From the NCBI GenBank assembly GCA_008360975.2, contig CM039187.1, positions 21,295,495-21,359,494 on the forward strand: a DNA stretch of 64,000 nucleotides. The letters run 5' to 3'. Each line of letters starts with the position of its first letter. Position 1 is the first letter of the stretch. The position numbers were made by a program, and so were the translations under genes. Under the pieces are notes generated by a model. That model had not been told where the DNA came from, searched no databases, and saw only the letters and a list, made by a program, of their open reading frames with translations. Positions 34,775 to 44,809 of the stretch are shown in pieces. The stretch is from Lichenostomus cassidix (taxonomy: Eukaryota > Chordata > Aves > Passeriformes > Meliphagidae).

Positions 34775-36315
34775 CCCCTTCTTATATTAATGAATACTAG
34801 ACTGTTATATTTGACTTAGGTAAGTGAAATGTCTATCAAGCCTAATGGACTGCCAGCCAGCATAACACATGTTGTACCACTGAGGGTCCTTGCTGCATTT
34901 TTCATGTTTTATACTAATGTAGAACATTTTGTTTCCTACTGTTTTCCATCATTGTCACTGTTTGCTAAATATTTTCACATGTAGGGGGAAAAAAAGTAAA
35001 AAACTTGTGTCCAGAGCTAATTTCCTCACGTTGGTCACAGCTATAATTCTACAAGTAAAACAGTCACCCGAAGCAATGCATACAAGAACTCAATAGTAAC
35101 TTGATTAAGTTCCCAGTCAACAAGACTGCACTAGGCTGTATGTTAACAAACCTAATTATAGGCAGCATGGTGATAAATTGTGCAGGGTGCATGTAGCACA
35201 TCTCTGAGGTCATGTCTAGAAAAGAAGTTTTGCCCCAGGGGACAGGGATGGGGTGTCATTTCTAAATAAAGTAAATGCAGGTTCACTGATGTTTCCCATT
35301 GGGCTGCCTTCCGCTTTCTGACAAATGTTTTTCTAGCAAGGGTGTCCCAAGAGATCCTTGCGAGAACGGAAGAGTGGAGGAGGAGAGGAATGAGAGGCTG
35401 GGGGATTCTCTTTAACCTTTCCAAGTGTGCAGTCCTGTGACTGCCATGTGGGTTCTGCCATGCTTGGACTTGTCAGAGCCATGGGTATGGCTCATCATAT
35501 GTTGGGGTGGGTGCCACCACTTGTGCTTACAAACCGTGTCACCATTTTCAGCATTTAGCTGAAGAAAATGGTACTTGTCACATGTGCTGAACATGAGAGC
35601 AAGATGGAATCGCTTCCTTGTATGTAAAGTTAAAGGTAAAACTCTCTGGTTTCTCCTGTCGAAAAAACAACAGTTGGGCCTTTGTGCCTGAGTGCCTGCC
35701 TGACCTGGTTCTGTCGGGGAGCGTGCTCCCAGGTAGAGGAAGCGTGTGTGCACAGTGCTAATTTTAGACATTGAAAGAATCAACAGGATGTATGGATTGA
35801 GTTACTCTCTGCCTAGGAGAGAACAAGTCCAGAAACTTGAGTAAGCAGTCAAGAGTTGTCCAAATCTGGACTTACTGAAGTATGATAGATATAGTAAAGT
35901 TATAAAAGTTAATTTAGGCTGAACAAAGAAAAGAAAAGCACCAAAGTACACCTTCTAATTGAGAAACTAGGAAATCTACATTCGAAGTCTTCTTGAAATG
36001 GAATTAATTTAAAGCTTACATCACTGCTTTAGTGATTTTATTTTCAATATTTTAAAACAGTTTCCTCAGAATCCTGAACTTTGACAGCCATGCCTTTTCC
36101 AGTGAAGTTACTATTGATTTTAACTGCTGAATAAGGACTCTTAGACTGTGCCATAGAATAAACTCCAAATGGCCCTCCAGTGTGAGTACCCTGCGCTTGG
36201 GACCCTCATTGTTGATGATTTTCCCTTTTTCTCGCACACATAACATGTTTTGAAAGAATGAAGTGAGGAAGGCCTAAGCAGAATGCTTATTGTATCTTAC
36301 CCACACTAAAAGCAA
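34775..36315. other. Unannotated DNA right of the enhancer-like cluster
   Basis: A minus-strand frame of 123 codons (35412-35783) overlaps a GC-richer patch. It has no recognisable domain. A donor word TTAG|GTAAGTG at about 34818 is isolated. Nothing else was found. Confidence 0.5.
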
Positions 36316-36319
36316 ACAA

Positions 36320-36640
36320 AATGGAAGTCTGAAAATGGTACGTCTGAAAACACTTTTCTTTGTAATTAATTTTAATTAACTTTTTTTATTTGTACAAATT
36401 GGCTCTATCGGAAAATATAAGCTAAAATACCCATATGCTTTCACCACATTTCTTTTACGGTTGGATTTAGATTCTGTCTTAGCCATCCCTAGAGCTCGCT
36501 CTCAGGGGATTAAAAATTTTCACTGATGAGAATTCCTATGCAAAATATTGCGTGGTAGATTTTTTTTTTTCAATTAATTTAAAACAAAACTCACACTTAC
36601 CCCTTTACTCCTGTTAGTAAATGCAGGGTAAGTTACCCTT
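36320..36640. promoter_or_regulatory. Candidate conserved noncoding element, AT-rich
   Basis: An AT-rich but non-repetitive block with clustered TAATTAA-type homeodomain words (about 36363-36380 and 36574-36580), isolated CpGs (TATCGG, TACGG, GCTCGC, TTGCGTGG) and a T-run at 36560-36570. No coding frame is present. Preserved CpGs in AT-rich DNA are the main reason for the call, and it remains weak. Confidence 0.25.
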
Positions 36641-37729
36641 TTAAAACGATCTGTACAGATTACCAGCCTGTGTAGTTCATAACCTCTGGGGAAAACTGGC
36701 TTTTTGCAGTGCTGCTTCTCTTCTGTGCAGGGCATGTGGAGCTGACTTGGCAGTGAAGGGAAAGTAATTTGTTCCTGACAAGGGCCAGTTGCAGACTATT
36801 TCTTCACTGGAAGAAAGTGACAATCAAGCAGGAAATTGTGACTGCAGCTCCTTATTTGAACTGATCCTTCTTAGGAGCTGGTAGACATATCTTAACTTAG
36901 CCTTTAGCTTGTTTTCCTCAGTCTCACAGCTTTGCTTTCCGTGAAATGTCAAGGACCTCGAATTCCTGCAGTGTTTACAGTTTGGCCTGTGGAATTTGTG
37001 GCCTGCTTAGAGTGTTGCAGATTTACAATTATATTGTGAAGGTAACATGGGAGAGGCAGGCATTGCTGTTCCCAGTGGCATTTCCCAGAAATGGCTGCAG
37101 TTTGGGTAGAGGACTTTGACCTACTGAGGAAGAGAGCAGCACATCTGGAAGGGAGAGTAAACTGTCTGTTGCTGTTGAATCCTTACTAAGCCAACTTGTG
37201 TCTAAGTGCTGGGACAGATGGATGGATGGAAGGCTATGTTATAGCTATAGGTAAGCCTCCGAAAGCATTTGTCTTCCTGGAAGAGTGTATTACAGCCTTT
37301 CTGTTCTGCAGTGGGTTATCACCCTGCTGTAGCTTTGATCGATGGCAAGTGATGGCAGCAGGAAATAAAGGTCTGCTCTTTGTGCTCAGTAGCACTGCCT
37401 AGGAGGGCAGGACCCTGACCACATAGAACATCTCTATAGCTTTGGAAGCAGCTAACCCACAGCAAGATGTTTGCCAGTGTCTGCATGTCCCAACTCTGCA
37501 TAAGTGCTCAGAGCCGGGCTGCTTGTACCCGTGGATCAATCAGTTTGCCCACAGAGGGCTGACAGCTCTGAAACAACCTGATGTCAGCTTTCTGCAAATA
37601 CGAATCCATGGCTCTTAGCATTTCTTATGGGACATCACTTCCTCATGTGGCAGATGCAGTTCTAATATTCTAGGCCAACCTAAGACAGATTTGCACACTA
37701 CCTCCACACCCCCTACCTGTCATTGTTGG

Positions 37730-37920
37730 CTGTTTTACTTCAGAGAAAATTACTCTATTCATCTTTCTGACGTGACGCTCAGATCATCAGATGTCAAAGC
37801 CATCCCCCCCGGGTGAAGTGTCTCCCTCTGGTGGGCCTGAGGGCGAGGGAGGAAGGAACAAGCTCTTTCTCATCTGAACTGCAAAGCCATCACTTAGAAT
37901 TGTTGTCATGTGAGAGGTGA
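37730..37920. promoter_or_regulatory. Regulatory-looking block with CRE-like and CTCF-like sites
   Basis: It contains TGACGTGA (37768-37775, an ATF/CREB-type word), GATCATCAGATG, and on the minus strand CCCACCAGAGGGAGA at 37822-37836, close to the CTCF core. A C-run (CCCCCCCGGG) follows the CRE-like word. The density of intact motifs and CpGs is higher than in the flanks. Function is inferred. Confidence 0.35.
37822..37836 (-). promoter_or_regulatory. CTCF-like motif
   Basis: The minus strand CCACCAGAGGGA matches the consensus CCASYAGRKGGC at 11 of 12 positions (final A for C). The orientation is minus, pointing toward lower coordinates. CTCF matches of this quality often but not always bind. 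Confidence 0.4.
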
Positions 37921-38627
37921 CAAGTCTCTTTTTCCCCTACTGTTTATTTCCATTTTACGCATATTCTCAACTTTCTGCTCTCCATGCACTCTTCTTGCTT
38001 TTGTACCCTGTAACTTTCAGCAGTTTGTTTCTTTTCTTTCAGATGTGCTCAAGACAGTGCAGAAGTTGATACAATCTAATACAAACTTCCCTGTTTGCTC
38101 TATCATAAAATGTCGTGCCTGGTGTGTTCATTCCCCTCCTGTCATCAAGTGCCAGCTTCAGCAGGACTTAGTACCCCAGATTCTTCCTGCTGTCATTTTC
38201 ACTTCTCCCCAGGGACTAAACATTTAAAACCCGAGAAATGCTTACTGAGATCCTAAGTAACACTTGAACCACACTGATCTTGAGTAAACAATTCCCAGAG
38301 TGTTACCATTCCTGATGTTGAAAGAGCAGATCAGTGAAATAAAAGAGTGTGCATACAAACTCTCAATAATCAGGCAGCCAGCTAATTTCTAAATATTGTT
38401 AGATTCTCTTAGAATACATTAATTTTATGTTTAAAATGATGCACAGGCTAAGGAACCTGCCATTTACTCATTTAAGACTTTTACCCATTTTTTAATAGGA
38501 GTTGATGGTTTAAGGCTCAATTTAGAGAGAGGAAGAAAAAATAAATCTGTGTACTTTTTTTTTTAATCTGTTTCTTATGTAAATATTTATATATTTAAAC
38601 TTTTCTTCATTACACTGTTTTTTGCAG

Positions 38628-38780
38628 TCTACACAGCAATGTAAGAGGAAAGGCTGCCCATCACCCTTTGAGCAGAACTTCTTTTGCCCCAACACATGCC
38701 TATATGGAAGGTTATATCCGGTGTTGAAGAAACACCTGATCTTTTGTTGGCCGGATGCTAGCCTTTCAGCATAAGAGCAG
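38628..38780 (+). other. Candidate 153-nt exon (non-coding or 3'-terminal coding)
   Basis: The acceptor TTACACTGTTTTTTGCAG ends at 38627 after a long pyrimidine-rich stretch, and the donor AGCAG|GTATGTAT begins at 38781. In the first frame, 48 codons are open, with five cysteines, before TAA at 38772. The other two frames stop early. A stop 9 nt before the donor is unusual for an internal coding exon, so a long non-coding RNA exon is the better reading. The encoded peptide is not one I recognise. Confidence 0.28.
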
Positions 38781-39611
38781 GTATGTATTTTTATTAAAGG
38801 TTAAAGCAGTGACATTTCTTGCTTTAACAGGGCTTTAGACTCCCATCTCCTTCCAAAGTATAGGTTGTGTTGTATGAAGCCCTGACTGGCCTTAAGAGCT
38901 CTGGTGACTCTCACCTGAGGCCCTGTCCCACAGCCCCTGCCTGTAGGTCCAGGCCAACTCAGCCCTGAGCAGTGTGGTGTTCTCTAAGCCAAGTTATAGG
39001 TGTCCCAGTGCCATGCATCCATTGCTCTGGCTTGCTGACTGGCTCTCTGGGGTGGACTCTAGACCTGCCCCACAAGGTAACTTTGTCTCCTGTCCTGTAT
39101 TCTGGACATACCTTAGAGCTATGTCACAAACCCATTTTCAGCCTTCTCTCTTGATTGTGCTTCCAGGGAGGATGCTGCCATTGACCCTTTGTCTCCCCTA
39201 GTCTGGGACTAGTCAGTGGACCTGATTACAATCACCAGGCCAGTCCTGTTCAGGCAATGTGGGGCTTCACTCAAGTACCCTTTATTTTCTAGCTTCTTCT
39301 CTCCTTGGAGAAGCCCTGCTCTTTCTGCTCCTTGATGAGTGGCCCCATTTGGGATTGATGTGTGCAATGCAGCAGGAGAGCTCCCAGCCAGCTTGTCTTT
39401 AGTCAAGGTCTGCCCTTTTCATGGCCCTGTTCCATGTTCCTTGCTCACAAAAAGCAGGGTCTGCTTGAACATCTCACTGCTACACATGGTACCATGAGCA
39501 GTGAGTTTTCAAGGGGCTGGAGGAGAAGTCTGTTCCTGATTCTGCTTGGTTTTGCAACTGTATAAACAGAGCCTGCTTTAACATGGAATCTTTTTTGTTT
39601 TCAGTAGAAAC

Positions 39612-39692
39612 AGAACTCTTTAACTTGCTGTGTGACTTTGTGCAGATTCAAAATGGCTTCCTGTCCCCATTTGTTAGTGGAAGGGATAGAGT
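39612..39692 (+). mobile_element. Possible MIR core fragment
   Basis: CTTGCTGTGTGACTTTGTGC resembles the MIR core 'agctgtgtgaccttgggc'. It is followed at the right distance by 'cttcctgtccccatttgttagtggaaggga', which resembles 'cctcagtttccccatctgtaaaatgggga'. This is a weak by-eye call. It ends in ordinary AT-rich sequence on both sides. Confidence 0.35.
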
Positions 39693-39800
39693 TTCCCTGG
39701 TGCAGTGCCAAATTTACATAGAATTTGAAATATTCTTCTAGATGAGATGCTGTATTCTGTTCAATGTATAATGCTCGAGGAGAGCATAATATATTTGGGG

Positions 39801-39812
39801 ATATATATATAA
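39801..39812 (+). repeat. Short (AT)n run
   Basis: Alternating AT over about 12 bp inside AT-rich sequence. Confidence 0.75.
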
Positions 39813-42256
39813 ATACAGTGGTATATGAAGAAAAACCCCACAGAATTTTTAAATGAAACAGTTGGACATCTATCTTTTATCCCAGTTTCTGTTGTTTTCT
39901 AAAAGAATACACTCACAGTAAATTCATACCAAATTTCTCAGAAAATATGATAGAAGATACTTGAAGAAAGGCTTCAGCATTATTGCCGACTAGCTAACAT
40001 AAGCTGACAATAGCAGATGACTCTGGTGAAATACTCAAATTTCCTTAGTCCTGCTTCTTCCTCTTTCTGGCATGTTGGTTCTGAGAGCACCTATTAGCCA
40101 ATGGTTTTACCACATTGCTAGAATTAATCTCCAGATTTATGTAAAATTAATTGCAGAATTCTACTTCTATGGAGAACAGTAGACACTGGAAATAAGAAAA
40201 TCTTCCCTACCTCTGTGCTATGACATGAATGTTTATAAACTCTAACCCAGGCTAGTGTCAGAGCAAGGAAACACAGGTCAAAACTGTGATTTATATGATC
40301 AACTGTAGAATTTAAATACTAAATTCTTATTAATCTAAATGCAAATTAGTTAGCTAAATCCCCATATCCTTTCAAAAATATGCCAGTGTTCTACTCTTCA
40401 TTTTGTCATGTTTGAATATAATGACAGATTTTGTGAAACTACTTTCATAAATGAACAAAACCCCAAATGTATATCTGTAAAAACTGATTAGATTTCCTGT
40501 GGTGGAATTACATTATCAAACAAAACACAGGTTTTGAAATGCAACACCCCAAAAAGAAATACAGTTGGCTGAAAATTCCCTTAATGATAAATCCATGAGC
40601 CTAAATATTTGGTGTTCCAAATTTGCTCACTTCCTCAGGTTAATGTTTCTTCAACATGTTTCCAGTTCTTTTTTATTTTCAGCTGAATTGGTTGTTGTAC
40701 TTTTAAAGGTGATGATTTGCAAATGATGATTTCCAGCCTACTGTATTCTATGTATGGCAGAATGTCCATCAAGTTGCCTCTAGGTGACATTAGTAGTGCA
40801 ATCATTCAAAATGCAGCCTGACAGCATTTCAATCAATTCACTTTTCAACACTAGACATCAAATATACATTGCAAACCCAGCACCTGCTCTACTTGTAGTG
40901 TGACATCAAATAGGTTAGCCTCGGGTCCTAAGACAGAGGATGTCTCTTGAACTGCTACATTGAGAAGTGACTTTGGCAATGATACTCTTGGAGATTAACA
41001 CTCCACCAAAACTGGCTCTTGACCTACAATACAGTCTAATTCCTTTACTCCTTGTGTTTCTTTCAGCACAGCCCACAGGAGCTCTGTGTCTGCTAGAATA
41101 GTCAGCCACAGAGCCCAGCTCTTAACCTTATCCTGTAGAGCTCCACATTTAAGCAAAGGTGCAAGCAGAATGGCAGCCATGCAGTTATAAAAACTTGTCC
41201 CAGGTCTGAGCTTCTTGGGTTTAGCTTCCTCCTTTTTGCAACGACTGCGTTGCAGTACCCCCTGAGGCACCTTGAGGTGGTAAATTTTGCATCTCTTCAT
41301 GATGTCTTGGTGGTTGTATCAAGACCTGCCCTTTTCAAAGAACAGGGGAAGCACTTAGGATAATATTGAGCTCTTGTCACACTGCTCTTGTGACGAAGAG
41401 GCCTGGCTACTGCCATCCCAGGACTTTGTCTTTTGCTTGGAATCAAGAACAGGCTAGTGTGTGTGTTGAAAGTTCTCAGTATACTTCTGTGCTTTGGGCT
41501 GAGGTAAGATCTGTTCCTTGACTCACATCAACCTATACTGTGTGTACTGAACCTTCTGAGTCAGATCCATAATTCCCTTTAAATGAGAGGACAAATAGTT
41601 ATCACTGGACACCATGGAGATGCCTGGCAAAACATGCAGGCAGTGAGTGTGCCCAGGATGTCAAGTTCAGAGAAATAAAAAAGGCATGTCAGCAGTCATA
41701 AACCTTAGAAAGACAGTGTGAATCCCCACTCTTTTGTTCCATTTGCTAACCAGGCACTGGTGCTGATGGCATAAATCAGGAAGATGAACAGCTGGGAGAT
41801 GAATCAGATAAAACAGTACTGTGAAGGCATTGTCAGCTGGTCATAATAGGGGCATGAGAAAGGGCATGTAGACCACTGTGCAACTCAGGTACAGTCTGAA
41901 CCTTCTGAGGTGACCCTAGGAGACAGGAGTGGAGATCCAGGTGCTTTGTGTTTTGATGTGGCCTATTTACCACGTCCTTCACCACCATCCCTACTAGTGC
42001 TATTCTAGATGTGATCTTTTGTGCCTAGAGGGACAACACCTGGTGCAGTCCTGATTCCATCCCAGGTACTAGGCAGGATGGTGCTGATCACACAATGACC
42101 TTGATCCTAGAGCCAGGGATTGTAGGTTTGCATTTCCTATGCAGGGCAGCATCTCCCTCGCAGCGTGCACAGTGAAAAGGTGACCAGCTGGCCTCACCAT
42201 AAGCTCTGGGCCCACAGCAGGCAGGAGATTTGTGTCCCCTTGCCCTGCAGGAACTG

Positions 42257-42353
42257 CCTGCACTCACATTCCTGGAGCTCCACAGAGGGCACTGCCTGCT
42301 TATTGCTGCCACTCTTGCTGAGGGACACTCCACATCAGGAATGTGAGTGCAGG
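42257..42353. repeat. 18-bp perfect inverted repeat with 61-nt spacer
   Basis: The left arm CCTGCACTCACATTCCTG (42257-42274) is the exact reverse complement of the right arm CAGGAATGTGAGTGCAGG (42336-42353). The 61-nt spacer has no strong structure of its own. Pairing does not extend well outward (G opposite G). Inward, one G-T wobble could add a step. A transcript from either strand would form an 18-bp duplex with a large loop. No terminal features of a known transposon and no clear flanking target duplication are visible. Possible origins are a template-switch mutation or a small unrecognised foldback element. The structure itself is certain, its meaning is not. Confidence 0.95.
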
Positions 42354-42839
42354 GGGAGATATACATCCCATATGGCACAAAAGAGGTTAATGTAGGACCC
42401 AGTAACCTTCACAGATGAATCAAACAGCTGAGTTGAAAAAGCTGTCATAAATATTTGCATCCGTAGCAAAGTTAATGGAGGAAGAGGAATGCTGTCTTAG
42501 AAGAGGAAGCAGTATGTGGACAGACTTCAGAAAGGTAGGAAATTGTATAGGGGTGGGAGAGATTATTCAGAGCTACTAACTCAGCATGGAGGGATGATTT
42601 TCTTGGTGAGGAGTGACTGAATCTCTTCCCAGTGGAAATGTTTGGCTCTGGAGACTGGATGTTGGTAAATCCCAGGTTATGGCAAGGTCCTCCCTGCAGG
42701 CCTGCTCATTCTGCTGTTTGGGACCTTCAGCTGGCTGGTGCAGTTTCATCCTGCAGGCTCACAGATGGTAAAAGGACTCACAAGCCAGACTGAGTGCTTG
42801 CTGGGGACACAGATGTGCTCTGAAGATTGCTTTGGTATT

Positions 42840-43450
42840 TATGTGAAACAACTGCTTTTTATTAAGAAGTGTTGAAACTACTAATAAATAATTATAAATT
42901 ATTTTAGTGTATTAAATTGTTGACATAACACCAACACAAATATTTCTTAGGAAAGTGAATAAACATATAAAGCTACATTACTTTATAAATGAATTCATTA
43001 GTATTTATTACAGGAAATTACAATCAATTATTAAGCATTATGATGACTTGCTTGGAGACTGGATATATTTTTTTTGCTGTTATTAATAATTTTAATTACC
43101 AACTTTAAGTTCTGGTTATTTCCCACACACATCCCAGGGCACTAATTTTTATACAGCATCTAAAATACAGTGTTTTTGGTTTGGGTAGCTTTGTAGTACA
43201 CCATAAATAATTTCCTAGTTGTTAAGTGGATATAGAAGCTCCGGATGTCCCTCAATCAGTTATGACCTAGCTTGGGAGAACTGGTTTATATCATGCAATA
43301 AGAAATTTATTTCTCCTAAGTTTTGTGCATCATATTCAAAGAAGCCAGGTTTGCCCATGGAAGTGATTTTTAAATCCTTCATGCCATCAAACAAAAGTTT
43401 GTATGTTCAAACCTTGCCGCCCTTACACCTGATTTGTCTAACAAAACATA
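42840..43450. other. AT-rich segment left of the CR1 copy
   Basis: AT-rich with many TAAT/ATTA words and a T-run at about 43071-43078. It could be a noncoding element or neutral drift. No gene was recognised. Confidence 0.45.
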
Positions 43451-43452
43451 GT

Positions 43453-43619
43453 ATCTAGAACAGGTTGCCCAGAGAAGCTGTGGATGCCCCATCCATGGAA
43501 GTGTTCAAGACCAGATTGGGTAGGGCTCTGAGCAGTGGAAGGTGTCCCTGTCCACAGTAGAGGATTTAGAAATAAAGGACCTTAAAGGTCACTTTCAAAC
43601 CAAACCATTGTATGATTAT
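43453..43619 (+). mobile_element. CR1 LINE, 5'-truncated 3' end
   Basis: This is the 3'-terminal part of a chicken-repeat-1 (CR1) non-LTR retrotransposon. The segment follows the avian CR1 3' end from the GTTGCCCAGAGAAGCTGTGG block, through GGAAGTGTTCAAG and GGAAGGTGTCCCTG, to AAGGACCTTAAAGGTC and the closing AACCATTGTATGATT, which is the usual ATTCTATG-type terminal repeat with changes. The internal stretch that normally reads 'gagcaacctggtctagtggaagg' is shortened to 'gagcagtggaagg', a small internal deletion. It contains only untranslated tail, with no reverse transcriptase, so it cannot move by itself. The 5' limit is approximate. Divergence looks moderate, so it is younger than the copy at 15.1 kb. 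It is the main evidence that the window is avian. Confidence 0.92.
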
Positions 43620-44284
43620 TGCCTCAAGAGTGTCTGTAGATTGTGATGGTCTCATTGTTGGACCTGTAATTATTTCTGATGCTAACCTGGTTGACCCTAA
43701 TACACTCTTATAGATGTCCAGTAATTAGATTTATTACACAGTATCCAGTCTCTTTTCAGGTATCTTAATTTGTTAAACAGAAGCATCATGTGAGTGTATT
43801 GTTTTGACCTGTCAGCACAGGTCTTCACATCCTCAGGTCTGTTCTCAAGTTCTTTTCCCTCGAGCCTCCTCTCATACCTCTACACTCTTGTCTCTCAAGT
43901 TGTAACTTCGGACTTCTTAGCTACCTGGCTGATGTGTCGTGCTTGGGACACACAAACTCTAACATAGATATAAACATATTCACTTCTCAATTGCCACAAT
44001 TAACTTGCCACACAGTATCTCAGTAGAAATGGGGATGCCTGGGCAGCTGGACCTCTGGCCCCACCCTACCTTACCTTCTTCTATGGTACTGCAGCATCCC
44101 CTGAACTCCAGTTGTGCTTATAGCCTTTCACAGGCCCTCTCTCTGAATTCAGGAGCAGTGGCAGCTGGGTGTTGCTGCCATCCATTCAGTGCTCAGGCAA
44201 TCAGCCTATGCCCTGTAGCCGCAGTGAATGAAGGTGTTAACGAGGACACCGGAGCTGATTTGATGCTGATACTCAGCTGTTGAA

Positions 44285-44304
44285 CCAATCATCAGACTAT
44301 AAAA
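44285..44304 (+). promoter_or_regulatory. CCAAT and TATA motifs (possible core promoter)
   Basis: CCAAT at 44285-44289 and TATAAAA at 44298-44304 in the order CCAATCATCAGACTATAAAA, followed by the GC-richer AGGAGCGAGG. A TATA-directed start would fall near 44328-44335. The spacing is tighter than in typical cellular promoters, where CCAAT is far upstream, and more like compact retroviral LTR promoters, but no LTR is recognised. It may be chance. Confidence 0.2.
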
Positions 44305-44680
44305 GGAGCGAGGTGGATTAACAGAGTATTTTGCATAACACTGGGGTGCAAAGGCATTGTCTGTGCATGGTAGGGTTGCTTTATGGTACCTTGTAAAATG
44401 TTTTATGCTAGAGCAAAGCATAGTTATTCTAGTTTTACTAGAAGTGGGATTTTAAAATACATGTAATTAAATTTTTACTCATTTTTAATAGTTTCAGTGC
44501 TACTAAATGAATAGATTGTGGATGTTGTGAATAGGTTTTCCTATCTCGAGGAAGTGAGAGGAAGGATGTCATAGTTGAGCTCTTTTAAGGTTCCTAATTT
44601 TTTTCCATGTATTTTTGACACAGAGAAATGAAAGAATTCCTCATGAAAGTTGCTGTGTGGACAACTCCTTATCTTCCCAG

Positions 44681-44803
44681 GTCCTGGAGCAACAGCAGTG
44701 GATCTAGCTGCCTTACTTCACCTCTAGGCTGGTCCCCTGCATGCCTCACACGTAAGGAGCTCCGTTTGATTGCTCTCCTTCTTTTCTGTTGAGAATATCC
44801 AAG
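44681..44803 (+). other. Candidate 123-nt exon
   Basis: The acceptor CCTTATCTTCCCAG ends at 44680 and the donor CCAAG|GTGAGTGC begins at 44804. All three frames contain stops, one only near the end. If it is an exon, it is non-coding. It lies about 380 bp downstream of the CCAAT/TATA pair at 44285-44304 on the same strand. Confidence 0.18.
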
Positions 44804-44809
44804 GTGAGT

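Larger units (their letters stand above)
38785..42240. other. Unannotated DNA
   Basis: It includes the possible MIR piece at 39612. Frames at 38972-39406 and 40915-41300 (up to 101 codons) are not recognised. 39700-40900 is AT-rich and plain. 41340-42240 is mixed, becoming GC-richer toward the inverted repeat at 42257. Confidence 0.5.

Noticed and set aside
42280..42292. CTCF-like word inside the loop of the inverted repeat
   Set aside because: Only about 9 of 12 consensus positions match once aligned on the GGGC core.
44200..44420. Possible LTR around the CCAAT/TATA pair
   Set aside because: No TG…CA ends, polyadenylation signal in the right place, second LTR or viral coding remnant could be seen.
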